Counted from the first letter of the stretch, positions 36,811 to 46,999 are shown. The stretch is DNA of 64,000 nt from Amycolatopsis marina (GCF_900111885.1 NZ_FOKG01000002.1:85825-149824); one strand, 5' to 3'. Notes: generated by a model from the sequence alone, not told the origin. Translations and numbers: made by a program.

Positions 36811-37665
36811 CTATGCGCTCACCGCGGAGGTGAGGGCACGTCCGGTCAGTACGCGCGCCAGGTGCTGGCGGTACGCGGCGTCGGCGTTGCCGTCGGTGGC
36901 CGGACTGGTCCCCTCGGCCGCCTGCTGGGCGGCCGCGTTGATCGACTCCGCCGTCGCGGGCCTGCCGACGAGCGCCTGTTCGACGGCCGTGGCACGGACC
37001 GGCACCGACGACATGTTCGTCAGGCCCACCCTTGCCTCCGCGATGGTGTCGCCGTCGGTGCGGATCGCCGCGGCGACCCCCACCATCGACCAGGCCTGCG
37101 CCACTCTGTTGAACTTCTCGTAGTGCGCGTGCCAGCCGGTGTACTTCGGCACCCTGACCTCGAGCAGGATCTCGCCCTGCCGTATGGACGTGGTGAAGAA
37201 GTCGGCGAAGAACTCCTCCGCGGGCACCGTTCGCCTGCCGTCCATTCCGGTCATCACCATCTCGGCGTCCAGCGCGAGCGCGGGCGCCAGCAGGTCACCG
37301 GCGGGGTCGGCGTGGGCGATCGAGCCGCCGAAGGTGCCCCGATGGCGCACCTGCGGGTCGGCCACGGTGTCGGTGGCCTTGCGCAGCAGTGCCGCGTGCT
37401 CGGCCACCAGCGGATCCCGCTGCACGTCGTAGTGCGTGGTCATCGCCCCGATCACCAGCATGTCGCCGTCCTCGCGGACGCCGCGCAACTCGGGGATCCG
37501 GCCGAGGTCGATCAGCTTGGTCGGCGTGGCGAGCCGCATCCGCAGCACCGGCAGCAGGCTCTGTCCACCTGCCAGCACCTTGGCGTCCTCCCCCGCGTCG
37601 GCCAGTGCGCGGACAGCGTCGTCCACAGTGGTCGGAGCAACGTAGTCGAAGGCAGCGGGAATCAC
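36811..37665 (-). CDS. coxM: molybdenum hydroxylase FAD-binding subunit (CoxM-like)
   Basis: The medium subunit that passes electrons from the Fe-S subunit to FAD. 284 residues beginning VIPAAFDYVAPTTVDDAVRA; AKVLAGGQSLLPVLRMRLA is the first FAD pyrophosphate motif and RHRGTFGGSIAHADPAGDL the second (TIGGN-like). The GTG at 37665 follows GGGAGG and overlaps the coxL stop by 4 bases. Tight coupling indicates a heterotrimer with CoxS and CoxL. Confidence 0.92.
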   Translation of the reverse strand: MIPAAFDYVAPTTVDDAVRALADAGEDAKVLAGGQSLLPVLRMRLATPTKLIDLGRIPELRGVREDGDMLVIGAMTTHYDVQRDPLVAEHAALLRKATDTVADPQVRHRGTFGGSIAHADPAGDLLAPALALDAEMVMTGMDGRRTVPAEEFFADFFTTSIRQGEILLEVRVPKYTGWHAHYEKFNRVAQAWSMVGVAAAIRTDGDTIAEARVGLTNMSSVPVRATAVEQALVGRPATAESINAAAQQAAEGTSPATDGNADAAYRQHLARVLTGRALTSAVSA

Positions 37666-40129
37666 TGCGCACCTCCCGTGGTTCCTGAGCCGGACGCGTC
37701 CATCGAGCCAAGGCCGCCACCGGCTTCGGCGCCGACACCGCCCGCCTCGGCCGACCCGGTGTGGATCGCCGACCAGACGCGCATCGGCGAGCAGGGCATC
37801 TCGATGTCGTTCACACCGAAGTGACGCACCGCGTCGACGACGGCGTTGACCACGGCCGGTGTGGAGGCGATGGTGCCTGCCTCCCCGACTCCCTTGACGC
37901 CCAACGGGTTCGTCGTGGACGGCGTCTCGGTGCGGTCGGTGACGAACGAGGGCAGATCTGCCGCTGAGGGCAACAGGTAGTCGGCGAACGTGCCCGTGGT
38001 GAGCGTCCCGCCCTCGTCGTGCACGGCCTCCTCGAACAGTGCCTGGGCGATGCCCTGCGCCAGGCCGCCGTGGATCTGCCCCTCCACGATGACGGGGTTC
38101 ACCACGGACCCCACGTCGTCCACACAGACGTAGGAGCGGATCGACACCCGCCCCGTTTCGGTGTCCACCTCGGTGGCGCACAGGTGAGTGCCGTGCGGGA
38201 AGGAGAAGTTCTCCGGGTCGTAGGTGGCATCGGAGTCCAGCGAGGGCTCGACTCCGTCGGGCAGGTCGTGCGCGGCGAACACCGCCAGCGCGATGTCCTG
38301 GATGCCGGTGGACTTGTCCGTGCCCTTCACCGTGAACTTGCCGTTCGCGAACTCCAGGTCGTCCTCCGAGCACTCCATCATGTGCGCGGCGATCGGCTTG
38401 GCCTTGGCGACGACCTTCTCCGCGGCCTTGACCACCGCGATCCCGCCGACGGCCAGCGACCGGGAGCCGTAGGTGTCCAGGCCCTTGTGCGAGGACTGGG
38501 TGTCGCCGTGCAGCACCTCGATGTCGTCGAAGCCGACGCCGAGCTGGTCGGCGACGATCTGGCTCCACGCCGTCTCGTGTCCCTGCCCGTGCGCCGAGGC
38601 CCCGGTGATCACCTCGACCTTGCCGGTGGGCAGCATCCGGATCGCCGCGTGCTCCCAGCCGCCCGCACCGTAGGACAGCGAGCCGAGCACCCGGGACGGT
38701 GCCAGTCCGCACATCTCGGTGAACGTCGAGATCCCGATGCCGAGCTGCACCGGATCACCGGCCTCCCGCCGCCTGCGCTGCTCGGCCCGCAGGCCGTCGT
38801 AGTCGAACAGCTCCTTGGCCCTCGCCGTGGCGGCCTCGTAGTTGCCCGAGTCGTAGGTCAGCGTCGAGACCGTCGTGTACGGGAACTCCTCGTGCTTGAT
38901 CCAGTTCTTCTCGCGGACCTCCATCGGGTCCATGCCCAGTTCGGCCGCGAGTTCGTCCATCATCCGCTCGATGGCGAACGTCGCCTCCGGACGCCCGGCA
39001 CCGCGATAGGCGTCGGTCAGGGTGGTGTTGGTGAAGACGTTGGTGCACGCGAACCGGTACGCCGGGATCTTGTAGATCGCGTTGAACATGAACGCGCCGA
39101 GGATCGGCACTCCGGGCCCGACGAGCCCGAGGTAGGCGCCCATGTCGGCCATCAGGTCCACCTTGAGCCCGGTGACCGTCCCGTCGCGCTTGGCGGTGAT
39201 GGTCAGGTCCTGGATCTGGTCGCGGCCGTGGTGCGCGGCGAGCATGGTCTCCGACCGCGACTCGGTCCACTTGACCGGTCTGCCGAGTTTCTGCGCCACC
39301 AGCAGCGCCATGGTCTCCTCTGGCAGGACGGCGATCTTGCCACCGAAGCCACCGCCCACGTCGGGCGCGATGACGCGCAGCTTGTGCTCGGGAATGCCGA
39401 GCGTCAGCGCCGACATCGTCTTCAGGATGTGCGGCACCTGGGTGGCCGACCACATCGTGAGCTGTGGCCCGGTCGGGTCGACAACGCACGAACGTGGCTC
39501 CATGAACGCGGGCACCAGCCGCTGCTGGCGGAAGCGCCGGGTAAGCACGATCGCCTCGGCGTCGGACTCCGCCGTGCGAATGGCCTCCTCGACGTCACCA
39601 CCGGAGCCCGCCTCGGCGGAGTCGAACACCCAGAGGGCGTTGCGGTTCGTGCCGAGTTCCTCGTGGACCAGCGGGGCGCCCTCGGCGAGTGCGTTCTCCA
39701 GCCCGAGCACGACCGGCAGGTCTTCGTAGTCGACGTCGATCGCCTCGAGCGCGTCGTGCGCCTCGTAGTCGCTGCGAGCCACCACCACCGCGATGCCCTC
39801 GCCGGCGAAGTTGACCTGGTCCGTGGCCAGTATCGGGCGGCGAGGATGCAGCATGTCCTCGGTGATCGGCCACGCGCACGGCATCCCGATCTCACCGCCG
39901 GGGTCGAGGTCGGCGCCGGTGAGTACGGCGATCACACCGGGCAGCTCCTTGGCCGCGGAGGTGTCGATCGAGAGAATCCTGGCGTGTGCCATCGGGCTGC
40001 GCAGCACCGCGAGGTGCAGCATGCCGGGCAAGGAGATGTTGTCGGTCCAACGGGTGCGGCCGGTGATCAGCCGGGCGTCCTCCTTGCGCAGCCTCGCCTT
40101 GCCGACCTCGGGCTCGATCGTGGCGGTCA

Positions 40130-40130
<1 letters not shown>
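37662..40130 (-). CDS. coxL: molybdenum hydroxylase large subunit, form II CoxL-like
   Basis: The catalytic subunit binding molybdopterin cytosine dinucleotide. 822 residues: N-terminal domain (about 15-125), then VGGGFGGKIAVLPEETMAL, TDAYRGAGRPEA and the C-terminal GVKGVGEAG with the catalytic Glu. True CO dehydrogenases (form I) carry AYxCSFR; the AYRGAGR here is form II, whose substrates are mostly unknown. Neighbouring purine genes allow a purine-type hydroxylase, but that is inference. ATG 40130 is chosen; a GTG one codon earlier is possible. The last 35 residues are Gly/Ala/Ser-rich. Confidence 0.92.
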
Positions 40131-40681
<551 letters not shown>

Positions 40682-40842
40682 GGCGTCTCCAGTGGTGGGG
40701 CTGGCAGTACACGGGCTCCCTGTGATCGACTCAGTGACGGGCCTCACAGTCGAGACTATTTGAGCGTGCTACTTCTGTCCCGTTGGGACAAGCCCCTGAT
40801 CGAGATCTGTACCGAATCCGCTGATCTGGCGTCCGATCCAGC

Positions 40843-40906
40843 GGCACTTTCCCGGGAAAGTGCCCTCGTTGCGCGTGCACGTACGGCACTTTCCCGGGAA
40901 AGTGCC
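40843..40906. repeat. pair of GCACTTTCCCGGGAAAGTGC palindromes
   Basis: Two perfect 22-base palindromes (this sequence plus one outer G/C pair) start at 40843 and 40885, 42 bp apart. They lie between the xdhC 3' end and the coxS promoter. Related copies occur at 60455-60580. Possible roles are terminator, protein-binding site or mobile repeat. Confidence 0.85.
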
Positions 40907-40934
40907 ACAGCTGGTGCGGACGGGGACTGGCGCC

Positions 40935-42047
40935 TCAGCCGTGGATGCGGCCGTCGAGTTCGGCGAGGCGTCGCCCACCGCCGCCCCAGCGCAGCGCGAT
41001 GATCTCCGCACCGATGGAAACAGCGGTCTCCTCCGGCGTGCGCGCGCCGAGGTCAAGCCCGATCGGCGAGGACAGCCGGGCGAGTTCCGCCTCGGTGAGG
41101 CCGGTGTCGTGCAGCCGCTTCATCCGGTCGTCGTGCGTGCGCCGCGAGCCCATCGCGCCGACGTACCCGACGTCCAGCCGCAACGCGACCTCCAGCAGCG
41201 GGACGTCGAACTTCGGGTCGTGCGTGAGCACGGTGATCACGGTCCGTTGGTCCACCCGGCCCGCTTCGGCCTCCGCCGCGAGGTACCGGTGCGGCCAGTC
41301 GACCACCACCTCGTCGGCGTCCGGGAACCGGCTGGCGGTGGCGAACACCGGCCGCGCATCGCACACGGTCACCCGATAACCGAGATACGCGCCGAGCCGC
41401 GCCATCGCCGCGGCGAAGTCGATCGCGCCGAACACCAGCATCCGTGGCCGGGGCTCGAACGAGTTCACGAACACCGCCATACCCTCACCACGGCGCTGGC
41501 CGTCCGGCCCGTAGTGCAGCATCTCGCTGCGCCCACTCGCCAGCAGCCCGCGCGCGTCGTCGGCGACGGCGTCGTCGCTGCGGTCCGATCCCAGGCTGCC
41601 TGCCACCCGATCCGGCCAGACGATCAGCCTGCGACCGATCCGTTCCGGCTCGGGGTGCTCCACCACGGTCGCGACCGCGACCGGCCGGCCCTCGTGCACG
41701 GCCCCGACGATGTCCGGGAGTTCCGGCAGCGACTCGCGGTCGATCCGCTCCACGAAGATGTCGATGATCCCGCCGCAGGTCAGCCCCACGGCGAAGGCGT
41801 CGTCGTCGCTGACCCCGAAGCGCTGCGACACCGGTGTGCCGTCGGCGAGCACCTGCTGTGCCAGTTCGTACACCGCACCCTCGACGCACCCGCCGGACAC
41901 ACTGCCGACCACGTCGCCGCCGGCTCCGACAAGCATCGCGGCGCCCGGTGCCCGGGGCGCCGAGGAGAACGTCGCCACGACCGTTCCCACACCCACGCTC
42001 TCCCCCGCCGACCACCGCCGGTGCAGTTCGTCCAGCACGTCACGCAT
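40935..42047 (-). CDS. xdhC: XdhC-family molybdenum cofactor insertion factor
   Basis: XdhC/CoxF-like proteins bind the molybdenum cofactor, promote its sulfuration and insert it into hydroxylases. The 370-residue protein has VVATFSSAPRAPGAAMLVG, GSVSGGCVEGAVYELA and GLTCGGIIDIFVER in the N-terminal XdhC/CoxI domain. The C-terminal Rossmann domain has MLVFGAIDFAAAMARLGAYL and YVGAMGSRRTHDDRMKRL. The ATG at 42047 overlaps the CoxE-like stop by 8 bases. It lies just upstream of coxS on the same strand. Confidence 0.93.
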   Translation of the reverse strand: MRDVLDELHRRWSAGESVGVGTVVATFSSAPRAPGAAMLVGAGGDVVGSVSGGCVEGAVYELAQQVLADGTPVSQRFGVSDDDAFAVGLTCGGIIDIFVERIDRESLPELPDIVGAVHEGRPVAVATVVEHPEPERIGRRLIVWPDRVAGSLGSDRSDDAVADDARGLLASGRSEMLHYGPDGQRRGEGMAVFVNSFEPRPRMLVFGAIDFAAAMARLGAYLGYRVTVCDARPVFATASRFPDADEVVVDWPHRYLAAEAEAGRVDQRTVITVLTHDPKFDVPLLEVALRLDVGYVGAMGSRRTHDDRMKRLHDTGLTEAELARLSSPIGLDLGARTPEETAVSIGAEIIALRWGGGGRRLAELDGRIHG

Positions 42048-43146
42048 CTCGGATCTCCCGCAGCAGTCGTTCGAGTGTGGCCAGGCTGTGTCCGGCCAGC
42101 AACCGGTCAAGGTGCGGCAGCGCGGCGGCGATGCCGGACTGCACGGGAGCGTAACCCGCCCGACCCGCGTGCGGGTTGACCCAGAGCACGGTGCGAGCCA
42201 GCCTGCGCATCCGCGCGAGTTGCTCGGTGAGCAACGCGGTGTCGCCCCGCTCCCAGCCGTCGGAGAAGACGACCACGACCGCCTGCCGCGCGAGTCCGCG
42301 CTGGCCCCACCGGTCGAGGAACACCCGCAGTGTCTCCCCCAGCCGCGTGCCACCCGCGAAATCGGCCACCGCGTGCCCGGCGTCCAGCATGGCGCGCTCC
42401 GCGTCCCGCTGCCGCAACTGGCGGGACACCCGGGTCAGGCGGGTGCCCAGGGTGAACACCTCCGTCGACGCCGGAGCGGAGCGCATCACCACGTGCGCGA
42501 ACCGCAACAGCGAGTCGGCATACGGCGTCATCGAGCCGGAGACGTCGATCAGCAACACCACCCGCCGCGGGCGTCGCGATCGCGCACGGTACGAAAGGCG
42601 GACGGGTTCACCACCGCCCGCGAGCATCGCGCGCATCGTCCGGGCCGGATCGAGGTTGCCACGCCGCGCCCTGCGCCTGCGCAGGGACGACCGCCGTGGC
42701 GGCACCGGGCGCAGCAGCGTGAACAGCTCACGGAGATGCGCCCGCTCGGCCGCTGTGAGTTCGCCGAGGTCGCGCCCGCGCAGTACCTCGGCTTCGCTGG
42801 CCGCGACCCGCAGCTCGTCGCCGGAGCGATCGGCCGCCGCGACCCCGTCGGGCTGAGTGGGGGCGGTCAGCGCGGCGAGGACGCTCTGCTTCTGCCGCAC
42901 GGGACGGGAGGTCCGGCGCGGCGGTGCAGCGGCGAACCAGGCGGTGAACGCCTCGTCGTAGCGGGGCAGATCGTCAGGATCGGCGCAGAGCGTCAGCCTG
43001 CCCGCCCAGTAGACCTCGCCGGGGTCGGCCAGATCCAGCAGCTCCGCGGCAGCGAGGAAGGCCTGCACGCGGTGCGCGTCACACGGCAGGCCCGCCGCGC
43101 GCAGTGCGGCGGGAAACCCCACCAGTCCCGGGATCGGTTCGCCCAT
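42040..43146 (-). CDS. coxE: CoxE-like VWA-domain protein
   Basis: A 368-residue VWA protein. The N-terminal domain is helical (about 1-165) and followed by the Arg-rich stretch SSLRRRRARRG. The VWA domain has a full MIDAS site: DVSGSMTPYADS, the Thr in GGTRLGETL and the Asp in VVVFSDGWERGD. CoxE works with the AAA+ protein CoxD to insert the Mo-Cu/Mo-S centre in CO dehydrogenase. CoxD is not adjacent here but lies 3.9 kb further upstream in the direction of transcription (47078). Start ATG 43146 is preferred over one 24 bases earlier. Confidence 0.88.
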   Translation of the reverse strand: MGEPIPGLVGFPAALRAAGLPCDAHRVQAFLAAAELLDLADPGEVYWAGRLTLCADPDDLPRYDEAFTAWFAAAPPRRTSRPVRQKQSVLAALTAPTQPDGVAAADRSGDELRVAASEAEVLRGRDLGELTAAERAHLRELFTLLRPVPPRRSSLRRRRARRGNLDPARTMRAMLAGGGEPVRLSYRARSRRPRRVVLLIDVSGSMTPYADSLLRFAHVVMRSAPASTEVFTLGTRLTRVSRQLRQRDAERAMLDAGHAVADFAGGTRLGETLRVFLDRWGQRGLARQAVVVVFSDGWERGDTALLTEQLARMRRLARTVLWVNPHAGRAGYAPVQSGIAAALPHLDRLLAGHSLATLERLLREIRDA

Positions 43147-43206
43147 CCCGCCATTGTCACCCCGTCGCAAGCGTGCTGGGCGGCGAACCGTACCTCGTCT
43201 CCCGAT

Positions 43207-44601
43207 TCAGCCGGAGGCCTCGACGGCCACGCCTTCACAGCGCAGCGCGAGCAGCGCGATGTCATCGTGTGCCCTGCCGTCGAGGTGGTCGATCACCCGT
43301 TGCTCAACGGCCTCGCACACGGCGTCCGGCTCCGCCCCGGCGTAGGCGGGCAGCAGGGCACGCAGGCGCTCCACACCGAACATGTCCTCCGGTCCCTTCG
43401 CCTCACACACCCCATCGGTGTAGAACAGCATGAGGTCACCTCGGCGCAGCTGGATCGTGATCTCCGCGTACGAGAGATCAGGCAGCACGCCCGACAGCGT
43501 TCCGGACAGCTCGGGCTCCTCGACAGTGCCATCGCCGCGCAGGACGAGCGGCGCGGGATGCCCGGCGAGCGCCAGTGTCACCTCGGCGCTGCCGTCCGCA
43601 CACCCCGGCCGGACCCTCGCACAGGCGACGGTGACGAACCGGTCCGAGTCGGCACTGTAGAGGACGTCGTTGAGCGCGGAGAGAATCGTCGCCGGTGACC
43701 GGTCGAAGTGCGCCGCGGTGCGGATGGTCTGCCGCGCCCGGCCGGTGAGCACCGCGGCTTCGACGCCCTTGCCGCAGACGTCACCGATGACGAGCGACCA
43801 GTCGTCGTTCGCGCCGTGCAGATCGTAGAAGTCACCACCGATCGCCATGTGTTCCATCGCGGCGCGGAACCGGGCGGATACCCGCATTCCGGGGATCTGT
43901 TCCAGCACCGGCGGGCGCAGGCTCGCCTGCAAGACCGAGGCGACCTCGCTGCGTTCCTCGTACAGGGCCGCGGAGTCGAGTGTCACCGCTGCCCTGCGGG
44001 CGAACTCCTCGGCCAGTTTCAGCTCCGCCGCGTCGAATCCACGGCTCGTCCTGCGCACCAGCACCAGTGCGCCGATGGTCGTTCCCCGAGAGGTCAGCCC
44101 GACTCCGAGCACGTCGGCGGGCCGTAGCGCGGCGGCACGCTGTCGCATGCGCTCGTCCGGGATGAGCATGCCGAGACTGTCCTCCCGCTGCCCCGCAGCG
44201 GTACCGGACAGGTCTTCCGGCGACTGCAGAGTTTCCGTCTGCCCGCTCCGGCGAATGCGGTCGAGGGCAGTCGCCCCGTCGCCCAGTTCGGTGAGGAAGA
44301 CGGGCTCCGCGACCGATCCCGCCGCGCCCACGGACTCGAGCCGGACACCATGTCCTTCGAATATCGCGAGCATCATCCAGTCACCGAGATAGGGCACGCC
44401 AAGGTGGAGCAGCCGCAGCAGCGTCCTGCGGACGTTGAGGGACCCGGCCAGCTGACGGGAGACGTCCTGCATGAACGCAGCTCGTTCCAGCGCGTGTTCC
44501 AGTGCCGAGTTCTCGGCGGCCATCCGCTCCCGTGACGCGGATGACGTGGATGCCGGTGACGACGCGGACGCACCGGTGCTGTCCCCGAGCAACGCATCCA
44601 T
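43207..44601 (-). CDS. GAF-SpoIIE (PP2C) serine phosphatase, RsbU-like
   Basis: Dephosphorylates STAS anti-anti-sigma proteins to free a SigB-type factor. 464 residues: coiled N-terminus (25-60), GAF domain (about 65-215) and PP2C-SpoIIE domain (about 245-460) with GGDFYDLHGANDDWSLVIGD, DVCGKGVEAAVLTGRARQTI, LALAGHPAPLVLRGDG and DLMLFYTDGVCEAKG. All manganese-binding Asp are present. The ATG follows GAAGGAGG. It lies 74 bases downstream of the sigma gene on the same strand and presumably controls it. Confidence 0.92.
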   Translation of the reverse strand: MDALLGDSTGASASSPASTSSASRERMAAENSALEHALERAAFMQDVSRQLAGSLNVRRTLLRLLHLGVPYLGDWMMLAIFEGHGVRLESVGAAGSVAEPVFLTELGDGATALDRIRRSGQTETLQSPEDLSGTAAGQREDSLGMLIPDERMRQRAAALRPADVLGVGLTSRGTTIGALVLVRRTSRGFDAAELKLAEEFARRAAVTLDSAALYEERSEVASVLQASLRPPVLEQIPGMRVSARFRAAMEHMAIGGDFYDLHGANDDWSLVIGDVCGKGVEAAVLTGRARQTIRTAAHFDRSPATILSALNDVLYSADSDRFVTVACARVRPGCADGSAEVTLALAGHPAPLVLRGDGTVEEPELSGTLSGVLPDLSYAEITIQLRRGDLMLFYTDGVCEAKGPEDMFGVERLRALLPAYAGAEPDAVCEAVEQRVIDHLDGRAHDDIALLALRCEGVAVEASG

Positions 44602-44675
44602 CTCGCGGCCTCCTTCGCCCGAATCCGGCCGACCTCAACGCTGCCGACACTACGTGCCGCGAGGTCAACTGTGTG

Positions 44676-45470
44676 TCACCCCAGGGGTCCGGCGCTATCC
44701 CCGATCCGGTCACGTAGCTGGCGCAGGGTGCTGGCCAGCAGCCGGGACACCTGCATCTGGGAAACGCCGACCCGGCGGGCGATGTCGGACTGGCTCAGGC
44801 CGAAACCGAATCGCAGCAGGACGATCTTGCGTTCCCGCTCCGGCAGGTCCTCGACCAAGGGACCGATCAGCGCGCGCAGTTCGGCCTGGTCGAGGTTGTC
44901 GTCAGCCGAACCGAAAACGGGATGTGCCGACTCCTCCATCAGCGCGTCGAGGGAGGTGCCGTACTGCCCTCGCTCGGCGAGCAGACCTTCATGCACCTCT
45001 TCCCTGCTGATGCCGAGATACTCGGCGAGTTCGCTCGGCCGAGGCGCCCGCGCCAGCCTCGTGGTGAGTTCCTCCCGTGCCGTCGCGAGCTTGCCGTGCA
45101 GGTCCTTCAGCCTGCGGGGTACGCGTACCGACCAGCCGGAATCGCGGAAGTAGCGGCGAATCTCGCCGGTGATCGTCGGGACGGCATAGCCGAGGAACTC
45201 GGTGCCGTGCTCGGGATCGAACCGGTCGATGGCATTGATCAGGCCGACGGTGCCGACCTGGAGCAGGTCCTCCATCGACTCCGTCTGGCCGCGGTACCGG
45301 CGGGCGAGATTGCGCACGAGGCCGAGATGATGGTGTACGAGCTGCTCACGCAGGCGTTCGCGGCGGCGGTCCCCCGGCGCCAGCGCACGCAGCTGCCGGA
45401 ACATCTCCGGGACGTCCTCGTCGCGGATGCCGACCGAGCCGCGCCTGCCGTCGTGTTCCCGCTCGGTCAC
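44676..45470 (-). CDS. SigB/SigF-type general stress sigma factor
   Basis: A 264-residue sigma-70 factor of the SigB/F/G group: region 2 (EDLLQVGTVGLINAIDRFDP, GEIRRYFRDSGWSVRVPRRL), region 3 and region 4 (LSQSDIARRVGVSQMQVSRL). The GTG at 45470 overlaps the RsbW-like stop in a GTGA junction, so the pair is translationally coupled, as in sigF loci. A SigB-type promoter precedes the pair, suggesting autoregulation. Confidence 0.93.
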   Translation of the reverse strand: MTEREHDGRRGSVGIRDEDVPEMFRQLRALAPGDRRRERLREQLVHHHLGLVRNLARRYRGQTESMEDLLQVGTVGLINAIDRFDPEHGTEFLGYAVPTITGEIRRYFRDSGWSVRVPRRLKDLHGKLATAREELTTRLARAPRPSELAEYLGISREEVHEGLLAERGQYGTSLDALMEESAHPVFGSADDNLDQAELRALIGPLVEDLPERERKIVLLRFGFGLSQSDIARRVGVSQMQVSRLLASTLRQLRDRIGDSAGPLG

Positions 45471-45892
45471 CGGGCGACCGTCGCGCTGTCCCGCGCGAGG
45501 TCGACCTTGGCCCGAAAGCCCCCGTCCACCTGATCCATCGACCTGTCGACGGAGCTGACCAGCGCGTTCAGCAGCTGCCAGCCGAGCGCGTCCTGGACGA
45601 CCAGGTCGGGCTGCTCCGTGAAGACGGAGACACTCAACTCGATCCGTCCGGCGCCGTACCGGAAAGCGCAGTCGAGCAGGCCGTCCGAGGCCGCAGGAAG
45701 CAACAGCGAGCAGGCTTCGTCCACGGCCATCCGCAGATCGTCGATCGCATCGAGATCGAAGTCCAGACGCATCGCCAGGTCTGCGCCAATCGTACGCAAC
45801 GTGGGGATCACCTCCGCCGTGGCGGAGGTCTGCACTGTCATCGAGTGCATCGCATGCCCTGCTGATTCCCTCGCCACGAAATCCTGCGGCAC
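45467..45892 (-). CDS. RsbW-like anti-sigma factor (HATPase)
   Basis: A serine kinase and anti-sigma factor of about 141 residues. The GHKL ATPase N-box is DDLRMAVDEACSLLL; the later glycine-rich box is degenerate (QDALGWQLLNALVSS). The GTG at 45892 is chosen because GGAGGAGG lies 5 bases upstream; an earlier ATG at 45907 lacks such a site. It probably binds the following sigma factor and phosphorylates the STAS protein at 46622. Confidence 0.88.
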   Translation of the reverse strand: MPQDFVARESAGHAMHSMTVQTSATAEVIPTLRTIGADLAMRLDFDLDAIDDLRMAVDEACSLLLPAASDGLLDCAFRYGAGRIELSVSVFTEQPDLVVQDALGWQLLNALVSSVDRSMDQVDGGFRAKVDLARDSATVAR

Positions 45893-45929
45893 TGTCGCCT
45901 CCTCCATCGATCGCGGCTGCGCCGCTGAG

Positions 45930-45955
45930 ATGCCCCCTCACACGGTAGTTCAAAC
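45930..45955 (-). promoter_or_regulatory. SigB/F-type promoter for rsbW-sigma operon
   Basis: On the minus strand GTTT (45955-45952), 16 bases, then GGGCAT (45935-45930). This fits the actinobacterial SigB/SigF consensus GTTT-n14-17-GGGTAT with one change. It is about 38 bases before the GTG of the anti-sigma gene, a normal position. It implies the stress sigma factor transcribes its own operon. Confidence 0.6.
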
Positions 45956-46074
45956 CCGGAAGGCTATTCACAAGTCGGTGGACGGGGAGGCCCCTCACTG
46001 CCGACTGAAGGTGGGCCACGGACACGACCGCACGTCGGCGGGTGACCAACCCGACTCGTGAACAAGACAGCGAC

Positions 46075-46100
46075 GTTTGACCGCGGCGACAGCCGGGTAG
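46075..46100 (+). promoter_or_regulatory. SigB/F-type promoter for whiB3/whiD-like gene
   Basis: GTTT (46075-46078), 16 bases, then GGGTAG (46095-46100), 42 bases before the WhiB start. It mirrors the divergent promoter at 45930-45955 with identical spacing, so both directions should respond to the same sigma factor. Sequence match is seen; use is inferred. Confidence 0.6.
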
Positions 46101-46142
46101 CAGCACACCGGACGTGAAGATCGCTGAAAGGGCGGGGACGAG

Positions 46143-46451
46143 ATGGCCGATGTGAGCCGACTGCCGGTCGTGGTCGCTGAGGAGTGGGACTGGCAACTGC
46201 ACGGCGCCTGCCGAGGCGCGGACAGCAGCCTCTTCTTTCATACCGACAATGAGCGCGGACTGGCGCGGGAGACCCGGGAGCAGCGCGCCAAGGCGATCTG
46301 CCGGTCCTGTCCCGTGCTGGAGCAGTGCCGGGAACACGCCCTTTCGGTGCAGGAGCCGTACGGGATCTGGGGCGGACTCGGCGAGATCGAGCGGCGCGAG
46401 ATGTTCCGGCGGCAGCGCCGCGCACCGAGGGAGACCGCAGGGAGAAACTGA
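46143..46451 (+). CDS. WhiB-family regulator (WhiB3/WhiD-like)
   Basis: A 102-residue 4Fe-4S protein. Ligands are Cys23, Cys53, Cys56 and Cys62 (GACRGADSSLFFH, ICRSCPVLEQC), followed by the beta-turn GIWGG (74-78) and a basic C-terminus. The sequence around WQLHGACRGADSSLFF and REHALSVQEPYGIWGG is closest in my recollection to M. tuberculosis WhiB3 and S. coelicolor WhiD, which act in redox response and sporulation. It binds the primary sigma factor in known relatives. Divergent from the stress sigma operon. Confidence 0.92.
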   Translation: MADVSRLPVVVAEEWDWQLHGACRGADSSLFFHTDNERGLARETREQRAKAICRSCPVLEQCREHALSVQEPYGIWGGLGEIERREMFRRQRRAPRETAGRN

Positions 46452-46621
46452 ACACTCCGGGTGATCGACAAGCTCCTCATCCGCTCGGCTAGAGTCGGGG
46501 CTGTTCTGTTGCATGGACAGCGCTCACCGTCCAGTGTGAGTACCCCACCCGATGCCGCAGCCGGCGCTTGAGACCACAGGCGCAAACCGGGGGCGCATCG
46601 GTAAGCCTGAGGAGAGTTCCT

Positions 46622-46972
46622 ATGAGCGTCCCTGGTCTGGATGCCCAGACGCCCGGCTTCAGCATCACCACCACGGCCGGAGACGGCGAGTGGCGTGTGG
46701 CCGTCGCCGGGGAACTCGACCTGTTGACCAGTCCGCGGTTGCAGGAGGCCCTGGCCTCGGTCGTCAACGACGAACGGCCCGGGAGCCTGGTGGCCGACCT
46801 GTCCGGCGTGACGTTCTTCGACTCGTCGGCGCTCAACACGCTGCTTCAGGTGCAGCGGCATGCACAGGAGCGCAAGGTGCCCATGTCGGTGGTGGCGAGC
46901 AGCGCCGTGGAACGGGTGATCACGCTGGCCGGCGTGGACGAGCACCTGACCTGGAGTGCGGCACAGGCCTGA
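46622..46972 (+). CDS. STAS anti-anti-sigma factor (RsbV-like)
   Basis: A 116-residue STAS protein: VAVAGELDLLTSPRLQEALA and LVADLSGVTFFDSSALNTLL, with the phosphorylatable Ser in DSSA (68-69). The unphosphorylated form would bind the RsbW-like kinase and release the sigma factor. The ATG at 46622 follows GAGGAG. A TAGAGT at 46490-46495 may be its -10. It completes the phosphatase-sigma-kinase-antagonist set of this locus. Confidence 0.92.
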   Translation: MSVPGLDAQTPGFSITTTAGDGEWRVAVAGELDLLTSPRLQEALASVVNDERPGSLVADLSGVTFFDSSALNTLLQVQRHAQERKVPMSVVASSAVERVITLAGVDEHLTWSAAQA

Positions 46973-46999
46973 GTGGGCGGCTGAGGAACTGTGGTCTGC

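Noticed and set aside
40843..40906. CRISPR-like repeats
   Set aside because: Units are short perfect palindromes, only two or three per cluster, with no cas genes and no regular spacers of protospacer length.
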